Positions 6,036 to 12,581 of a DNA stretch of 35,814 bases are shown here, in pieces. Source of the DNA: a virus; IMG/VR virus record IMGVR_UViG_3300048591_000615, positions 1 through 35,814 of that record. One strand, given 5' to 3'. Numbering within the stretch: position 1 is the first letter of the stretch; every line of letters begins with the position of its first letter. Under the pieces are notes generated by a model, which saw only the letters and a list, made by a program, of their open reading frames with translations, had not been told where the DNA came from and searched no databases. A program made the translations under genes and the position numbers.

Positions 6036-6797
6036 TCAAACCTCCGTGGCTAGTGACGCGACTCGAAACGCTGTTTCATAAAGGCTTTTGCATCCGTGTA
6101 CTTCCATTTGAAAGCTTGCCATTGCCTCAATTCCGGCGATGACCGTCGGTTTTAGGCTTAACTTTCTTTTTTTAATGACTGCTGCCATCACGACCCAGGG
6201 GACAAGCTTTGGTCTGCAATTACCTCTAGAGCCAGGAGCACCAGCTGAAGTCTTCACAGAGTCAAGGGTTTCCCCGATAAGCTGCTCGGCGAGCATTAGC
6301 GGTAGGCCGTTGATGTAGCGAGTCGACGACGACATGCGCGACATGACTTCTTTGACAGCGTGATGAGTCCCACGGTTTAGTTTTTTTGCGATCCAGCCGC
6401 GCTCTTGCAAACCGGAGTATTGGAGTAGGGTGATTAGCTCTTCGGCGCTCCATGTGTCACGGCGACGCTTGTCCTTGGTTTTGTACCTACTTGGATTCAC
6501 CTTTATTGCTCGAAGCAGGGCCGAGCGCACCTGGCTTGTTTTTAATCCAGTTTCCTCTGCAACTTCAGCGGCTGTTCTTGTTTTGTAGAGGTCATAAATT
6601 TCTTCAATTCTGTGGTAGTACCCGCCTTTTCTCTTAAAGTAGTTTTTTTGACTGGATAGTCCAAGTTTTCTGCATTGGACTGCGATTGAGCCTCTAGGCC
6701 GATCAAGGTGTTTGGCAATTTCATGGTAAAGCATACCCTTGCGAATCATCGCTTTTATCTGCGTATTTTCCTGTTTTGTGAAGTTTCTTCTATTCAC
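6036..6797 (-). CDS. Multi-HTH DNA-binding protein
   Basis: 253 aa with at least three helix-turn-helix-like segments: residues about 5-45 (NTQIKAMIRKGMLYHEIAKHL), about 60-95 (TAAEVAEETGLKTSQVRSAL) and a homeodomain/Myb-like segment about 113-155 (TWSAEELITLLQYSGLQERG, then IAKKLNRGTHHAVKEVMSRM). The first two resemble Myb/GcrA-like and sigma-region-4-like folds. The ATG overlaps the stop of the sigma-factor gene as ATGA, so the two are co-made. Likely a transcription regulator; a replication-initiator role cannot be excluded because the phage has no other candidate. Confidence 0.65.
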   Translation of the reverse strand: MNRRNFTKQENTQIKAMIRKGMLYHEIAKHLDRPRGSIAVQCRKLGLSSQKNYFKRKGGYYHRIEEIYDLYKTRTAAEVAEETGLKTSQVRSALLRAIKVNPSRYKTKDKRRRDTWSAEELITLLQYSGLQERGWIAKKLNRGTHHAVKEVMSRMSSSTRYINGLPLMLAEQLIGETLDSVKTSAGAPGSRGNCRPKLVPWVVMAAVIKKRKLSLKPTVIAGIEAMASFQMEVHGCKSLYETAFRVASLATEV

Positions 6798-7360
6798 AGT
6801 TCAATCCAATTTATTCGCACGCTGTTTCTTTCTTCGTCTTCTAGATAGTCTTCTAGGCAGGTGCCTAAAATGGCCCCATCCGCCATTTTCTTTCTAACGG
6901 CCGCCACCACCTGAGAAGCCCTTGATTCGCTAAACCCAAATTGCTCTCCCGTTTCGTTCAGGTTGAGCCCATCGATCAGATACGCTGACGCTACTTCTCT
7001 TTGGAGTTCTGTAACTCCTCTTGCATAACGAAAATCAGCTGGTTCAGGTTTTGGATCTCGTCCAATAGCGTCGAAAGCGTCCATTGCGTTATCGTCGCCC
7101 AGTCTCTCACTTGCTTCGTAGACGCAAATTGAATTGTACGACTTGCCTGGTCTACTCCGACTGCCGCGTACCCCTGTGCGACCATAGACCTTGCGTAAAT
7201 AGTCGATAAGCATGTACTTAAGCTTCGTGGTTCTTCCCTCCCAAAGTCTGATGACCGCCTCCTGGGCAAAATCCTCAGCGTCGTCGGCGTGTCCGGCTCT
7301 GATGGCACAATGCGCAGCTTTTGCTCGGTATCGTCTGTAGGTGTCGTCATCGATTTTCAT
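6794..7360 (-). CDS. Phage sigma-70-family factor (regions 2 and 4)
   Basis: 188 aa. Residues about 8-60 fit sigma region 2 (DDAEDFAQEAVIRLWEGR, then KYMLIDYLRKVYGRTG for 2.3/2.4). Residues about 115-157 fit region 4, with the recognition helix in LNETGEQFGFSESRASQVV, close in style to FliA-type sigma factors. Region 1 and a clear region 3 are absent, giving an ECF-like size. It would redirect host RNA polymerase, most plausibly to the phage late operon. It is in the middle of the early operon, the expected timing, and is coupled to a multi-HTH protein that may modulate it. Confidence 0.75.
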   Translation of the reverse strand: MKIDDDTYRRYRAKAAHCAIRAGHADDAEDFAQEAVIRLWEGRTTKLKYMLIDYLRKVYGRTGVRGSRSRPGKSYNSICVYEASERLGDDNAMDAFDAIGRDPKPEPADFRYARGVTELQREVASAYLIDGLNLNETGEQFGFSESRASQVVAAVRKKMADGAILGTCLEDYLEDEERNSVRINWIEL

Positions 7361-7363
7361 CCC

Positions 7364-7597
7364 TCACTTGCTCAACTCCCTCACCGCTTTAATCACCCAG
7401 GACTGCGTTTCCGGCTTCATTCCTGATTGTAGGGCCCTGTTTAAGTGCTCCAGGGCGACTGAGACATTAGTACTTTCTCGAAACGGTTTGGCATAAAGCT
7501 CGGCACCGCGCAAATGCTTCACCGAATCCGGCATACCCCGACGCTCTTCTGCTGCAGCGTCACAACCTGTTTCAATGCCTGTGTGGTGTACCGTCAT
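7364..7597 (-). CDS. Small early protein, unknown
   Basis: 77 aa from ATG at 7597, preferred over a start at 7645 because AGAAGGAAA precedes it and the ATG overlaps the stop of the membrane peptide gene as ATGA. The helical C-terminus reads SVALEHLNRALQSGMKP ... VIKAVREL. No family recognised. It ends three bases before the sigma-factor gene. Confidence 0.5.
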   Translation of the reverse strand: MTVHHTGIETGCDAAAEERRGMPDSVKHLRGAELYAKPFRESTNVSVALEHLNRALQSGMKPETQSWVIKAVRELSK

Positions 7598-7701
7598 AGT
7601 TTCCTTCTGACCTCGTAAAACATGACCACAAATAGTGGCAAGCAAACGACTAAGGCCATCGCCCTGATAATGGTGTCAGCAATCTGTCTGGCTTTTTTCA
7701 T
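7594..7701 (-). CDS. 35-residue membrane peptide
   Basis: 35 aa from ATG at 7701, with TGAGG upstream. Basic N-terminus, one membrane segment (about 12-29, IIRAMALVVCLPLFVVMF) and basic C-terminus (YEVRRKL). The stop overlaps the next start as ATGA. A longer frame to 7782 exists but overlaps the zinc-ribbon gene. Possible inner-membrane effector; function unknown. Confidence 0.5.
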   Translation of the reverse strand: MKKARQIADTIIRAMALVVCLPLFVVMFYEVRRKL

Positions 7702-7708
7702 TGTTGCC

Positions 7709-7921
7709 TCAGTAGTAGTGGACGCTTTTAACCAGCTGTCGAGTGCCGTCTCTTCTAGTCCGCCATTTAAGCTTGTATTCAAAAACCACGCGTTCGCCCG
7801 TGCTCTGGATACATTCTGGGCACCTGATTACGCTGATCTCATCTTTGTATTTTCCAGGAGGGCCAACGTAGTAGCGGTTGCACCCGCAGCAATAACAATT
7901 TTCAACCAGCTTAAAAGTCAC
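7709..7921 (-). CDS. Zinc-ribbon early protein
   Basis: 70 aa, GTG start at 7921 in a GTGA overlap with the upstream stop. A zinc-ribbon is visible: CYCCGC at about 9-14 and CPEC at about 34-37, then a basic beta-like tail (YKLKWRTRRDGTRQLVK). Likely a small nucleic-acid- or protein-binding early protein; no named family. Confidence 0.55.
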   Translation of the reverse strand: MTFKLVENCYCCGCNRYYVGPPGKYKDEISVIRCPECIQSTGERVVFEYKLKWRTRRDGTRQLVKSVHYY

Positions 7922-8280
7922 TTGATGCCCCTCCTGCCTTCAAAAAGATGTGCTTTGCCGCCGCCTTGCTCGAAGATTGAATCGAATATTTCTTTTTCGG
8001 CTCCCCTGAGTTTTGTGATCTCACTGTCTAGCTCGATTATTTGCTGCGAAAGTCGCGACCACGTCATGTTGTCATCGACCCATTGGCGACGGCGCTCTTG
8101 AATGGCTTCGCGTCTTTTCATAAATTCGCGCATCAAGGTGCCGACGATTTCTTCGGGTCTGGCTTTGAGCCGAGAGATCGCGGAAAAAAGGATTTCGGTG
8201 CGCTCGATTTCGTAGTCTTCTGGCGTGAGTCCCGTTTCTACCGATGTTGTCTCAACTGTTTCAGAAGCTTTTTGTTGCAT
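7918..8280 (-). CDS. Coiled-coil early protein, unknown
   Basis: 120 aa, ATG at 8280 preceded by GAGAGGTGA. Charged and helical throughout (REFMKRREAIQERRRQWVDD, QQIIELDSEITKLRGAEKEI), consistent with a coiled coil. It lies between recT and small zinc proteins in the early operon. No catalytic motif is seen. Confidence 0.6.
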   Translation of the reverse strand: MQQKASETVETTSVETGLTPEDYEIERTEILFSAISRLKARPEEIVGTLMREFMKRREAIQERRRQWVDDNMTWSRLSQQIIELDSEITKLRGAEKEIFDSIFEQGGGKAHLFEGRRGIK

Positions 8281-8325
8281 AGCGTCACCTCTCTGAGTGT
8301 TCGATTGCGCCTGAGCATCAGCGAT

Positions 8326-8451
8326 CTAATCCAGGCGAGTAAAATTGGACAAAGGCGCATGTTTAACCCTCTTTAGGCCTCGGCCCCGGGGCTGGTCTGT
8401 CGCCATGCCCGAGGCTATGAGGTTTGTCAGGATTCCGGCCTTACCTGACAT
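8326..8451 (-). CDS. Possible 41-residue ORF after recT
   Basis: 41 aa from ATG at 8451, 9 bp after the recT stop, basic in its second half (RGRGLKRVKH). There is no good ribosome binding site. It fills most of an otherwise empty 180-bp gap between recT and the coiled-coil gene, which is its main support. Confidence 0.3.
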   Translation of the reverse strand: MSGKAGILTNLIASGMATDQPRGRGLKRVKHAPLSNFTRLD

Positions 8452-8460
8452 GGCACGGCG

Positions 8461-9435
8461 CTAGAAGGGTATTGCTACGTCTTCCGGCATACTGGTGGGG
8501 ATTACGGCTCCACCAGAGTCTAAATTGGCGCTTTCAAACTGAACTTGACGAGAAAATAGAGTCACCATGTTGATGAACTCTTTGGCCATGGCGCTTACAG
8601 TCTTGCCCTCTTTTTTGGCGCTGTTATAAAGCCAATCAGCGTAACTTTTAAGATCATCAAGCTGGCAATCGATTACCTTTTTACCCTTTAGCTTTTTGCC
8701 GAAAGGCACGGTGTAATTCATCAAGTGCTCAAGCTCATCGGGGTTCAGGCCGCTTACCTGGTTGTGAGGCACTTCCATTTGAACATCGACGAAAGAAGGC
8801 TCTGCGTCGATAACCGGAGCTTTAGCTTTTGCCGGGGCTGCCCCCGTTGTAGCTGCGAAAGTTTTTACTACCGGAACATCGATGATCTCACCTTGCTCAT
8901 TTACCGAAACATCCGGATCAAGCTCTTCAGGTGTGTAGCTGACACCCTGCAAAGCATCAGGGAAAAGAGCGCGGGCCATCTCGCTGATGCACCGGCTTCT
9001 GAGCATCGCTCTGGAAAACTTCTTCCAGTTGTCTTTGCCGGTAAGGTCGGCCTTTCTCGCGTCGTCCATTGTCCAGGTAACAATAAAAGGCTTCCCACCT
9101 GGTCGCGTGGCTTCAATCGTCACCGCTTCGTTTTCGTAACGCGGGTAGTTGATGATTGCCCCGGGCGCGTGCTTGTAAATCATGCCGAGCATCGATTCTG
9201 CGCTCATACAGGGCTTGCCTTGAATGATGTAGATGTGAGCAAAAGCCAGCATCATAGGCATTCCAAGCTCTCTGCCCTTTAGTGCGATTGCTATGGCTTG
9301 CTCTGGGGTTCGGATTGTAGACGGCAAAAAACCAGACTTTACCAGCACGCTGCACTGCGTGAGCATCTGCTGCCACTCTGAGGCCGACGGCATAAGCGCA
9401 ATGGCTTGATTTTCGATTCTTGCTAGTTGGTTCAT
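8461..9435 (-). CDS. recT: RecT-family single-strand annealing protein
   Basis: 324 aa. Residues about 30-90 hold the RecT/Bet family signature: SGFLPSTIRTPEQAIAIALK, then GRELGMPMMLAFAHIYIIQG and KPCMSAESML. The C-terminal part (after about 195) is a lower-complexity Ala/Pro linker and a short helical domain. It anneals complementary single strands for recombination and end joining. It starts two bases after the Gp157-like gene. No RecE or Exo partner nuclease is visible in the early operon. A RusA resolvase is encoded elsewhere. Confidence 0.88.
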   Translation of the reverse strand: MNQLARIENQAIALMPSASEWQQMLTQCSVLVKSGFLPSTIRTPEQAIAIALKGRELGMPMMLAFAHIYIIQGKPCMSAESMLGMIYKHAPGAIINYPRYENEAVTIEATRPGGKPFIVTWTMDDARKADLTGKDNWKKFSRAMLRSRCISEMARALFPDALQGVSYTPEELDPDVSVNEQGEIIDVPVVKTFAATTGAAPAKAKAPVIDAEPSFVDVQMEVPHNQVSGLNPDELEHLMNYTVPFGKKLKGKKVIDCQLDDLKSYADWLYNSAKKEGKTVSAMAKEFINMVTLFSRQVQFESANLDSGGAVIPTSMPEDVAIPF

Positions 9436-9437
9436 GC

Positions 9438-9989
9438 TTAGGCCTTTTTGATTTTAAATTGCGGGTTAAAGTTTTCTTTCAGCGATGCACAAGAAAGCGG
9501 GAATGTTCCAGTCTTCAGCGCCGCCTTGATTTCTGTCTTTTTCCACGAGTAGCTGCGCTTTTCGGTGACGTACTCGGGAGCTTGCTCAAAGTCTTCTGGT
9601 GAAGGCTCGCGCTTTAAAACAGTTTCCTCTGAGCGCCTGAGGCTGATTTGGAATTCGGTGCCTGGAAGCTTCTCAAAGCCACCGGAGCGCATGGTAAACG
9701 AGATGTAGTCCAGGAACCCGGCGAGCTGCCTTTCGAGCGTCCTGGCCGCCTCAGCGTGTTGCTTGGCGTATTCCCGGTGCCTCTTTACTCGGTCTTCAAT
9801 CTCGTCAACAAAGTGCGAGCAGTTATCGACCTTGTTTCTGAGCACGACGCCAAGCTGCGAGTGCTGCTCTGGAGTGAGCGAGTAGTTGCCCTCGTCAACC
9901 GCCGTGAGAATTGTCACGAGGTCGAGAAGACGCATTTCGGTTGAGATCTCGGGGAGTGCTGTAGTGATTTCTAGTGATTCTGTTTGCAT
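9438..9989 (-). CDS. Gp157-like phage protein
   Basis: 183 aa. Long helical middle (about 55-90, KVDNCSHFVDEIEDRVKRHR) followed by KLPGTEFQISLRRSEE and the EYVTEKRSYSWKKTEIKAAL block. This is the plan of the siphovirus Gp157 family (PF05565), usually next to single-strand annealing proteins. Members were named from streptococcal phage work; the biochemical role is unclear. It is the first gene of the leftward early operon, with AAAGGA upstream of the ATG. Confidence 0.8.
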   Translation of the reverse strand: MQTESLEITTALPEISTEMRLLDLVTILTAVDEGNYSLTPEQHSQLGVVLRNKVDNCSHFVDEIEDRVKRHREYAKQHAEAARTLERQLAGFLDYISFTMRSGGFEKLPGTEFQISLRRSEETVLKREPSPEDFEQAPEYVTEKRSYSWKKTEIKAALKTGTFPLSCASLKENFNPQFKIKKA

Positions 9990-10043
9990 AGGCCGTAATC
10001 CTTTGTCCTGATGGTTTGACTTTGATATCCGTGTTTGTTAGAA

Positions 10044-10082
10044 GCGGGCTGAGCACATTTGTCTAAAATTTACTCAGCCCGC
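10044..10082. promoter_or_regulatory. Perfect stem-loop in the early leader
   Basis: GCGGGCTGAG at 10044-10053 pairs with CTCAGCCCGC at 10073-10082 around a 19-nt A/T-rich loop. There is no T run on either side, so it is not a simple terminator. It would form in the leader RNA about 55 bases before the Gp157-like gene, and could act as an attenuator, antitermination element or replication structure. Confidence 0.65.
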
Positions 10083-10122
10083 CCGGTCACGCCATCTCCA
10101 GATAGCGATAGTTCCCTTAAAG

Positions 10123-10142
10123 TTATCCACATGCCCATGTGG
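10123..10142 (+). promoter_or_regulatory. DnaA box fused to a 7-bp inverted repeat
   Basis: TTATCCACA at 10123-10131 is a perfect DnaA box. CCACATG at 10127-10133 and CATGTGG at 10136-10142 form a perfect inverted repeat that overlaps it, followed by TTTTT. It may be an operator, a DnaA-responsive switch or, on the plus strand, a weak terminator. Confidence 0.55.
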
Positions 10143-10235
10143 TTTTTCGAAGCTTTGTAAGCACTGCGCGCCAACGCATTTAGCTTACATCATCAACCAC
10201 GGTGCTCATTTCTTGAGCAAACCGGATACGCCCCT

Positions 10236-10264
10236 TTTTTAAACAAATACTTAGATTACGTCAA
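10236..10264 (-). promoter_or_regulatory. Candidate leftward early promoter
   Basis: On the minus strand TTGACG (10264-10259), 17-bp spacer, TAAAAA (10241-10236). The -35 is a five-of-six match to consensus. It would give a leader of about 240 bases to the early operon and overlaps the inverted repeat half-site at 10249-10255. Confidence 0.5.
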
Positions 10265-10316
10265 TCAAAAAGATTAGCATATTCTAAGTTACTAAAATTG
10301 TTGGACTGAATTGCGA

Positions 10317-10322
10317 TATAAT
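10317..10322 (+). promoter_or_regulatory. Consensus -10 box before the repressor gene
   Basis: TATAAT at 10317-10322 with no good -35. Transcription would begin near 10329, very close to the AGAGGTG and the start codon, so the repressor message may be nearly leaderless. A weak -35 fits a promoter that needs activation, possibly by the repressor itself. Confidence 0.5.
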
Positions 10323-10341
10323 AAAGAGGTGATGCACACCC

Positions 10342-10677
10342 ATGGGGAAAGCGATGTCGATTGCGGCAAACATTCTTGGAAAAAACATAGCGGCGTGGCG
10401 GGACAAAAGCGGACTTACTCAGGTTGCCTTTGCAACCATGATGGGAGTAGCCCCGAGCGCGGTCGCGCACTGGGAGACCGGGCGTTCAATGCCTGGAGGC
10501 GATTTATTAGACCTTTTGTGTCAAACCATGGGCGTAACCCACGCCGAACTTTTGTCAAACTCTGGGTTTGAATTTAAACCGATATCAGCGCCTGTACGCG
10601 AAGTTTCCGTTGCTGAGGCGTTGAGAGTTGTGAATAGAAACATCTCAAAGCTCGTCATCAAAAAGAAATCGAAATAG
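10342..10677 (+). CDS. XRE-family repressor
   Basis: 111 aa. Residues about 8-66 form a lambda-Cro/XRE helix-turn-helix (NIAAWRDKSGLTQVAFATMM, then GVAPSAVAHWETGRSMPGGD). The rest is a short basic tail with no LexA-like Ser/Lys autoprotease domain, so it is not obviously inducible by RecA cleavage. An in-frame ATG at 10354 is an alternative start. It faces the early operon across the control region, the standard place for the lysogeny repressor. Confidence 0.85.
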   Translation: MGKAMSIAANILGKNIAAWRDKSGLTQVAFATMMGVAPSAVAHWETGRSMPGGDLLDLLCQTMGVTHAELLSNSGFEFKPISAPVREVSVAEALRVVNRNISKLVIKKKSK

Positions 10678-10823
10678 CTGCCTTTGTAATATTCTCATTA
10701 GAACGACGCATTACGAATAGGGATAACTGCCTATAAGTAGTGGGTTTATCCCGTCTCACTTATTCTGTGGAAGTGAAATTAGGTAAGTTTGCCCATTTAG
10801 CCCCACTATTTAATTCCCGATCA

Positions 10824-10847
10824 GGTCTCCAAACAGCCATGGAGACC
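10824..10847 (+). promoter_or_regulatory. Hairpin covering the ribosome binding site of the lipoprotein gene
   Basis: GGTCTCCA (10824-10831) and TGGAGACC (10840-10847) form a perfect 8-bp stem with an 8-nt loop. The GGAG of the ribosome binding site (10841-10844) is in the 3' arm, five bases before the ATG region. Folding would block translation. The same palindrome could be a DNA operator instead. Confidence 0.7.
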
Positions 10848-10851
10848 AACC

Positions 10852-11700
10852 ATGTTTTCGAAGTTGCCGGCGGCTTTTGCTTTGGTGTTTTTGTCTGCAT
10901 GTGGTGCCAGCAAAGACGACACCAACGTACCTGATGTTGACAGAATTTTCGATGACGCTCCGAAGCAGAGCCTCACCACGCTAAAGACCAATTTCTGGGC
11001 CACAACCCAGGAGGAAGCGGTTGGCAGAATCAAAGCTATGTTTGGGATCGGTGCCGCGCTTGCGGAGAATTGCCGCGATACGGCGATTAACGTCAAACCG
11101 ATTTCCGAGGTTGGCGTCAGATACCAGATCTCAAAAAGAGTCGCCGATTTCACCGACTGTTGGAAGTCTTTGGACTCAAATGTTATGGCCGTCAAGCTCA
11201 CCGGCTGGAGTGGAGTCACTTGTGCGATGGGAGAGCTTAAAGGGAAAGTTGGCGACCCCCTTGAAGAGTGCCCCGTCATTTTTTCCAGCTCCGAGCTTCA
11301 TTTTACCGAGGTTGAAACCAAAGCCCGTTACACTGACGAAGCAGGCGGCTACCCTTTCACGTTAAAGACAACCACATTCTCTGGGAACACCACTGGCGGC
11401 CCCTGCACGTGGACCTCCAATCCAGACCGCTCAGAGTCATTAAATTGCGCTCATAAAGTGACATCGGTAATGGTCTCCGAAGAGCCGGGAGGCATTGTCA
11501 CCATGAAAAACGAAATTGTCTCAACAGAAGAATGGACCGATATGACGAGAACTGTCATCGGCGACGTTGATTCGTTTAAATCGAGTTTTCGTCTTAACAA
11601 CTGGTCCGGGACGGTCAAAATTTCTTCCTGGGAGACGGGATTAAGCTGGACAATTAGCGACGGAACAAACTCATTTGATGGCAATGCGCCTCTGCCATAA
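10852..11700 (+). CDS. Predicted lipoprotein, possible lysogenic conversion factor
   Basis: 282 aa. A signal peptide ends in a lipobox (LVFLSAC, Cys about 17), then a polar linker and a mixed alpha/beta body with several later cysteines (about 81, 103, 124 and 142) that could form disulfides. The residues after Cys17 are Gly-Ala, not Asp, so outer-membrane sorting would be expected in a Gram-negative host. It stands alone on the plus strand between the repressor and accessory genes, typical of prophage-expressed morons. Superinfection exclusion or altered cell surface is an inference. No family is recognised. Confidence 0.8.
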   Translation: MFSKLPAAFALVFLSACGASKDDTNVPDVDRIFDDAPKQSLTTLKTNFWATTQEEAVGRIKAMFGIGAALAENCRDTAINVKPISEVGVRYQISKRVADFTDCWKSLDSNVMAVKLTGWSGVTCAMGELKGKVGDPLEECPVIFSSSELHFTEVETKARYTDEAGGYPFTLKTTTFSGNTTGGPCTWTSNPDRSESLNCAHKVTSVMVSEEPGGIVTMKNEIVSTEEWTDMTRTVIGDVDSFKSSFRLNNWSGTVKISSWETGLSWTISDGTNSFDGNAPLP

Positions 11701-11720
11701 CGCTAAGACGGATCTCTTCA

Positions 11721-11742
11721 TTAAGGCCACAGGAGACGTTCC
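11721..11742 (+). repeat. 22-bp direct repeat, copy 1
   Basis: TTAAGGCCACAGGAGA-CGTTCC, repeated at 11765-11786 with one change (C to T). Both encode K-A-T-G-D-V-P, but the copies are 44 bp apart and therefore in different frames. This suggests a decayed repeat-containing coding region. Confidence 0.8.
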
Positions 11743-11764
11743 TTGTATCCGTACTCCGTGCTTT

Positions 11765-11786
11765 TTAAGGCCACAGGAGATGTTCC
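11765..11786 (+). repeat. 22-bp direct repeat, copy 2
   Basis: Second copy of the 11721-11742 repeat. Here the frame continues for about 40 codons to a stop near 11870, and AGGAGA of the first copy could serve a TTG start at 11743, but the evidence for a real gene is thin. Confidence 0.8.
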
Positions 11787-12100
11787 GTATTTCGTATTTG
11801 TATTCAAACTCCGAAACACCGATCTAAATTCCCAACAACAAAGTTGTCAGTCTACCTGGTGCATTTAATCCACAACGAACGTAGTTCGTATACAAACGGC
11901 TTATGTGTCCTAACGAAGCGAAGCGAAGTGGGTACATAAACGTGGACAAGCGAAGCGCGTCAGCAGGTCGCTGCCGCTAGGCATAACGCGTACATCAGCA
12001 AAGTAAAAAAAGCCTGTCAATGAGAAAATTTTCGCGTTTTGTCTAGTTTTTTGACATAGCTACTTCTCGTCATACCAAGATGATACATCTACGACACCTT

Positions 12101-12129
12101 TTGGCCAAAGATCATACCTGTTCTATACT
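12101..12129 (+). promoter_or_regulatory. Candidate promoter for the accessory genes
   Basis: TTGGCC (12101-12106), 17-bp spacer, TATACT (12124-12129). Positions 12108-12128 match 1876-1896, upstream of int, at 20 of 21 bases. It would give a leader of about 235 bases to the gene at 12369, unless a short RNA is made. Confidence 0.55.
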
Positions 12130-12244
12130 TGAGCAAAATCCCGACAATAAATATTTATTTTCACTCCGCCCGCAAAAATGCTTTGACTATCTCAAGCAAA
12201 TAGGCAGGGCTAGGGTGGTGCCGGATTGGCATGGATCAAAAATG

Positions 12245-12253
12245 TTATCCACA
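12245..12253 (+). promoter_or_regulatory. Perfect DnaA box
   Basis: TTATCCACA in non-coding DNA before the accessory gene pair. A TATAAA box follows at 12281-12286. Confidence 0.55.
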
Positions 12254-12368
12254 TCTCAAATTCACTTTGTTTTGATACGCTATAAATTACGGCCACTTAC
12301 TGAAGGCTCTTTAGAATCTGATGAATCTTGCCGATATAACTGGTATAGGCGGGTTTGAGAGAGGGAGT

Positions 12369-12581
12369 ATGGGCAAGCTCATTAAAAAACAATTCAAGCT
12401 GTTTCTGCTCGGGATGGGCAGCACCTTTGATTTGTTCGGCTCCCTCCCAACAAGACACCCACCAAGAATGAGGCCGAGAAGGCCCAATGAAGCTATTCGC
12501 GACCATTGGAGAGCTGTAGGGCGCGACCTCAATACTGGCATTCGCCGGTTTGAAAAAGAACTTAGTATTTCAAATGAGTAA
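12369..12581 (+). CDS. Small accessory protein paired with DUF2335 gene
   Basis: 70 aa from ATG at 12369, chosen because GGGAG lies just upstream; an earlier in-frame ATG at 12321 lacks one. The shape is a basic head, FLLGMGSTFDLFG, a proline/arginine stretch, and a closing RDHWRAVGRDLNTGI helix. Small proteins of this form are, as I recall, common next to DUF2335 genes in prophages. The stop overlaps the DUF2335 start. Possibly membrane-associated; function unknown. Confidence 0.65.
   Translation: MGKLIKKQFKLFLLGMGSTFDLFGSLPTRHPPRMRPRRPNEAIRDHWRAVGRDLNTGIRRFEKELSISNE

Larger units (their letters stand above)
9990..10341. promoter_or_regulatory. Divergent control region between early operon and repressor
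   Basis: A 352-bp gene-free region. It contains a perfect 10-bp hairpin (10044-10082), a DnaA box joined to an inverted repeat (10123-10142), inverted repeats TGTAAGC/GCTTACA (10156-10162 and 10183-10189), GCTCA/TGAGC (10204-10218) and ACTTAGA/TCTAAGT (10249-10255 and 10283-10289), and promoter-like sequences in both directions. The right half is AT-rich. The repressor's operators should lie here. Confidence 0.75.
11701..12368. other. Non-coding stretch with repeats and promoter-like sites
   Basis: 668 bp without a convincing gene. It holds two 22-bp repeats (11721-11742, 11765-11786), a CGAAC/GTTCG inverted repeat near 11877-11889, an imperfect stem TTATGTGTCC/GGGTACATAA (11901-11910 and 11930-11939) enclosing GAAGC repeats, a GAAAATTTTC palindrome (12024-12033), TTGACA at 12051-12056, a promoter-like site (12101-12129) and a DnaA box (12245-12253). 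It could hold a small RNA, regulatory DNA or remains of a lost gene. Confidence 0.6.

Noticed and set aside
10123-10146. Plus-strand intrinsic terminator (CCACAT/ATGTGG followed by T5)
   Set aside because: No plus-strand transcript is expected to enter this region from upstream, so an operator or DnaA-linked site is more likely.
10261-10470. 69-aa minus-strand ORF opposite the repressor start
   Set aside because: It lies antisense to the repressor and promoters, with no ribosome site or family resemblance.
12080-12358. 92-aa plus-strand ORF before the DUF2335 pair
   Set aside because: It runs across a promoter-like site and a DnaA box, has no ribosome site and unremarkable composition.
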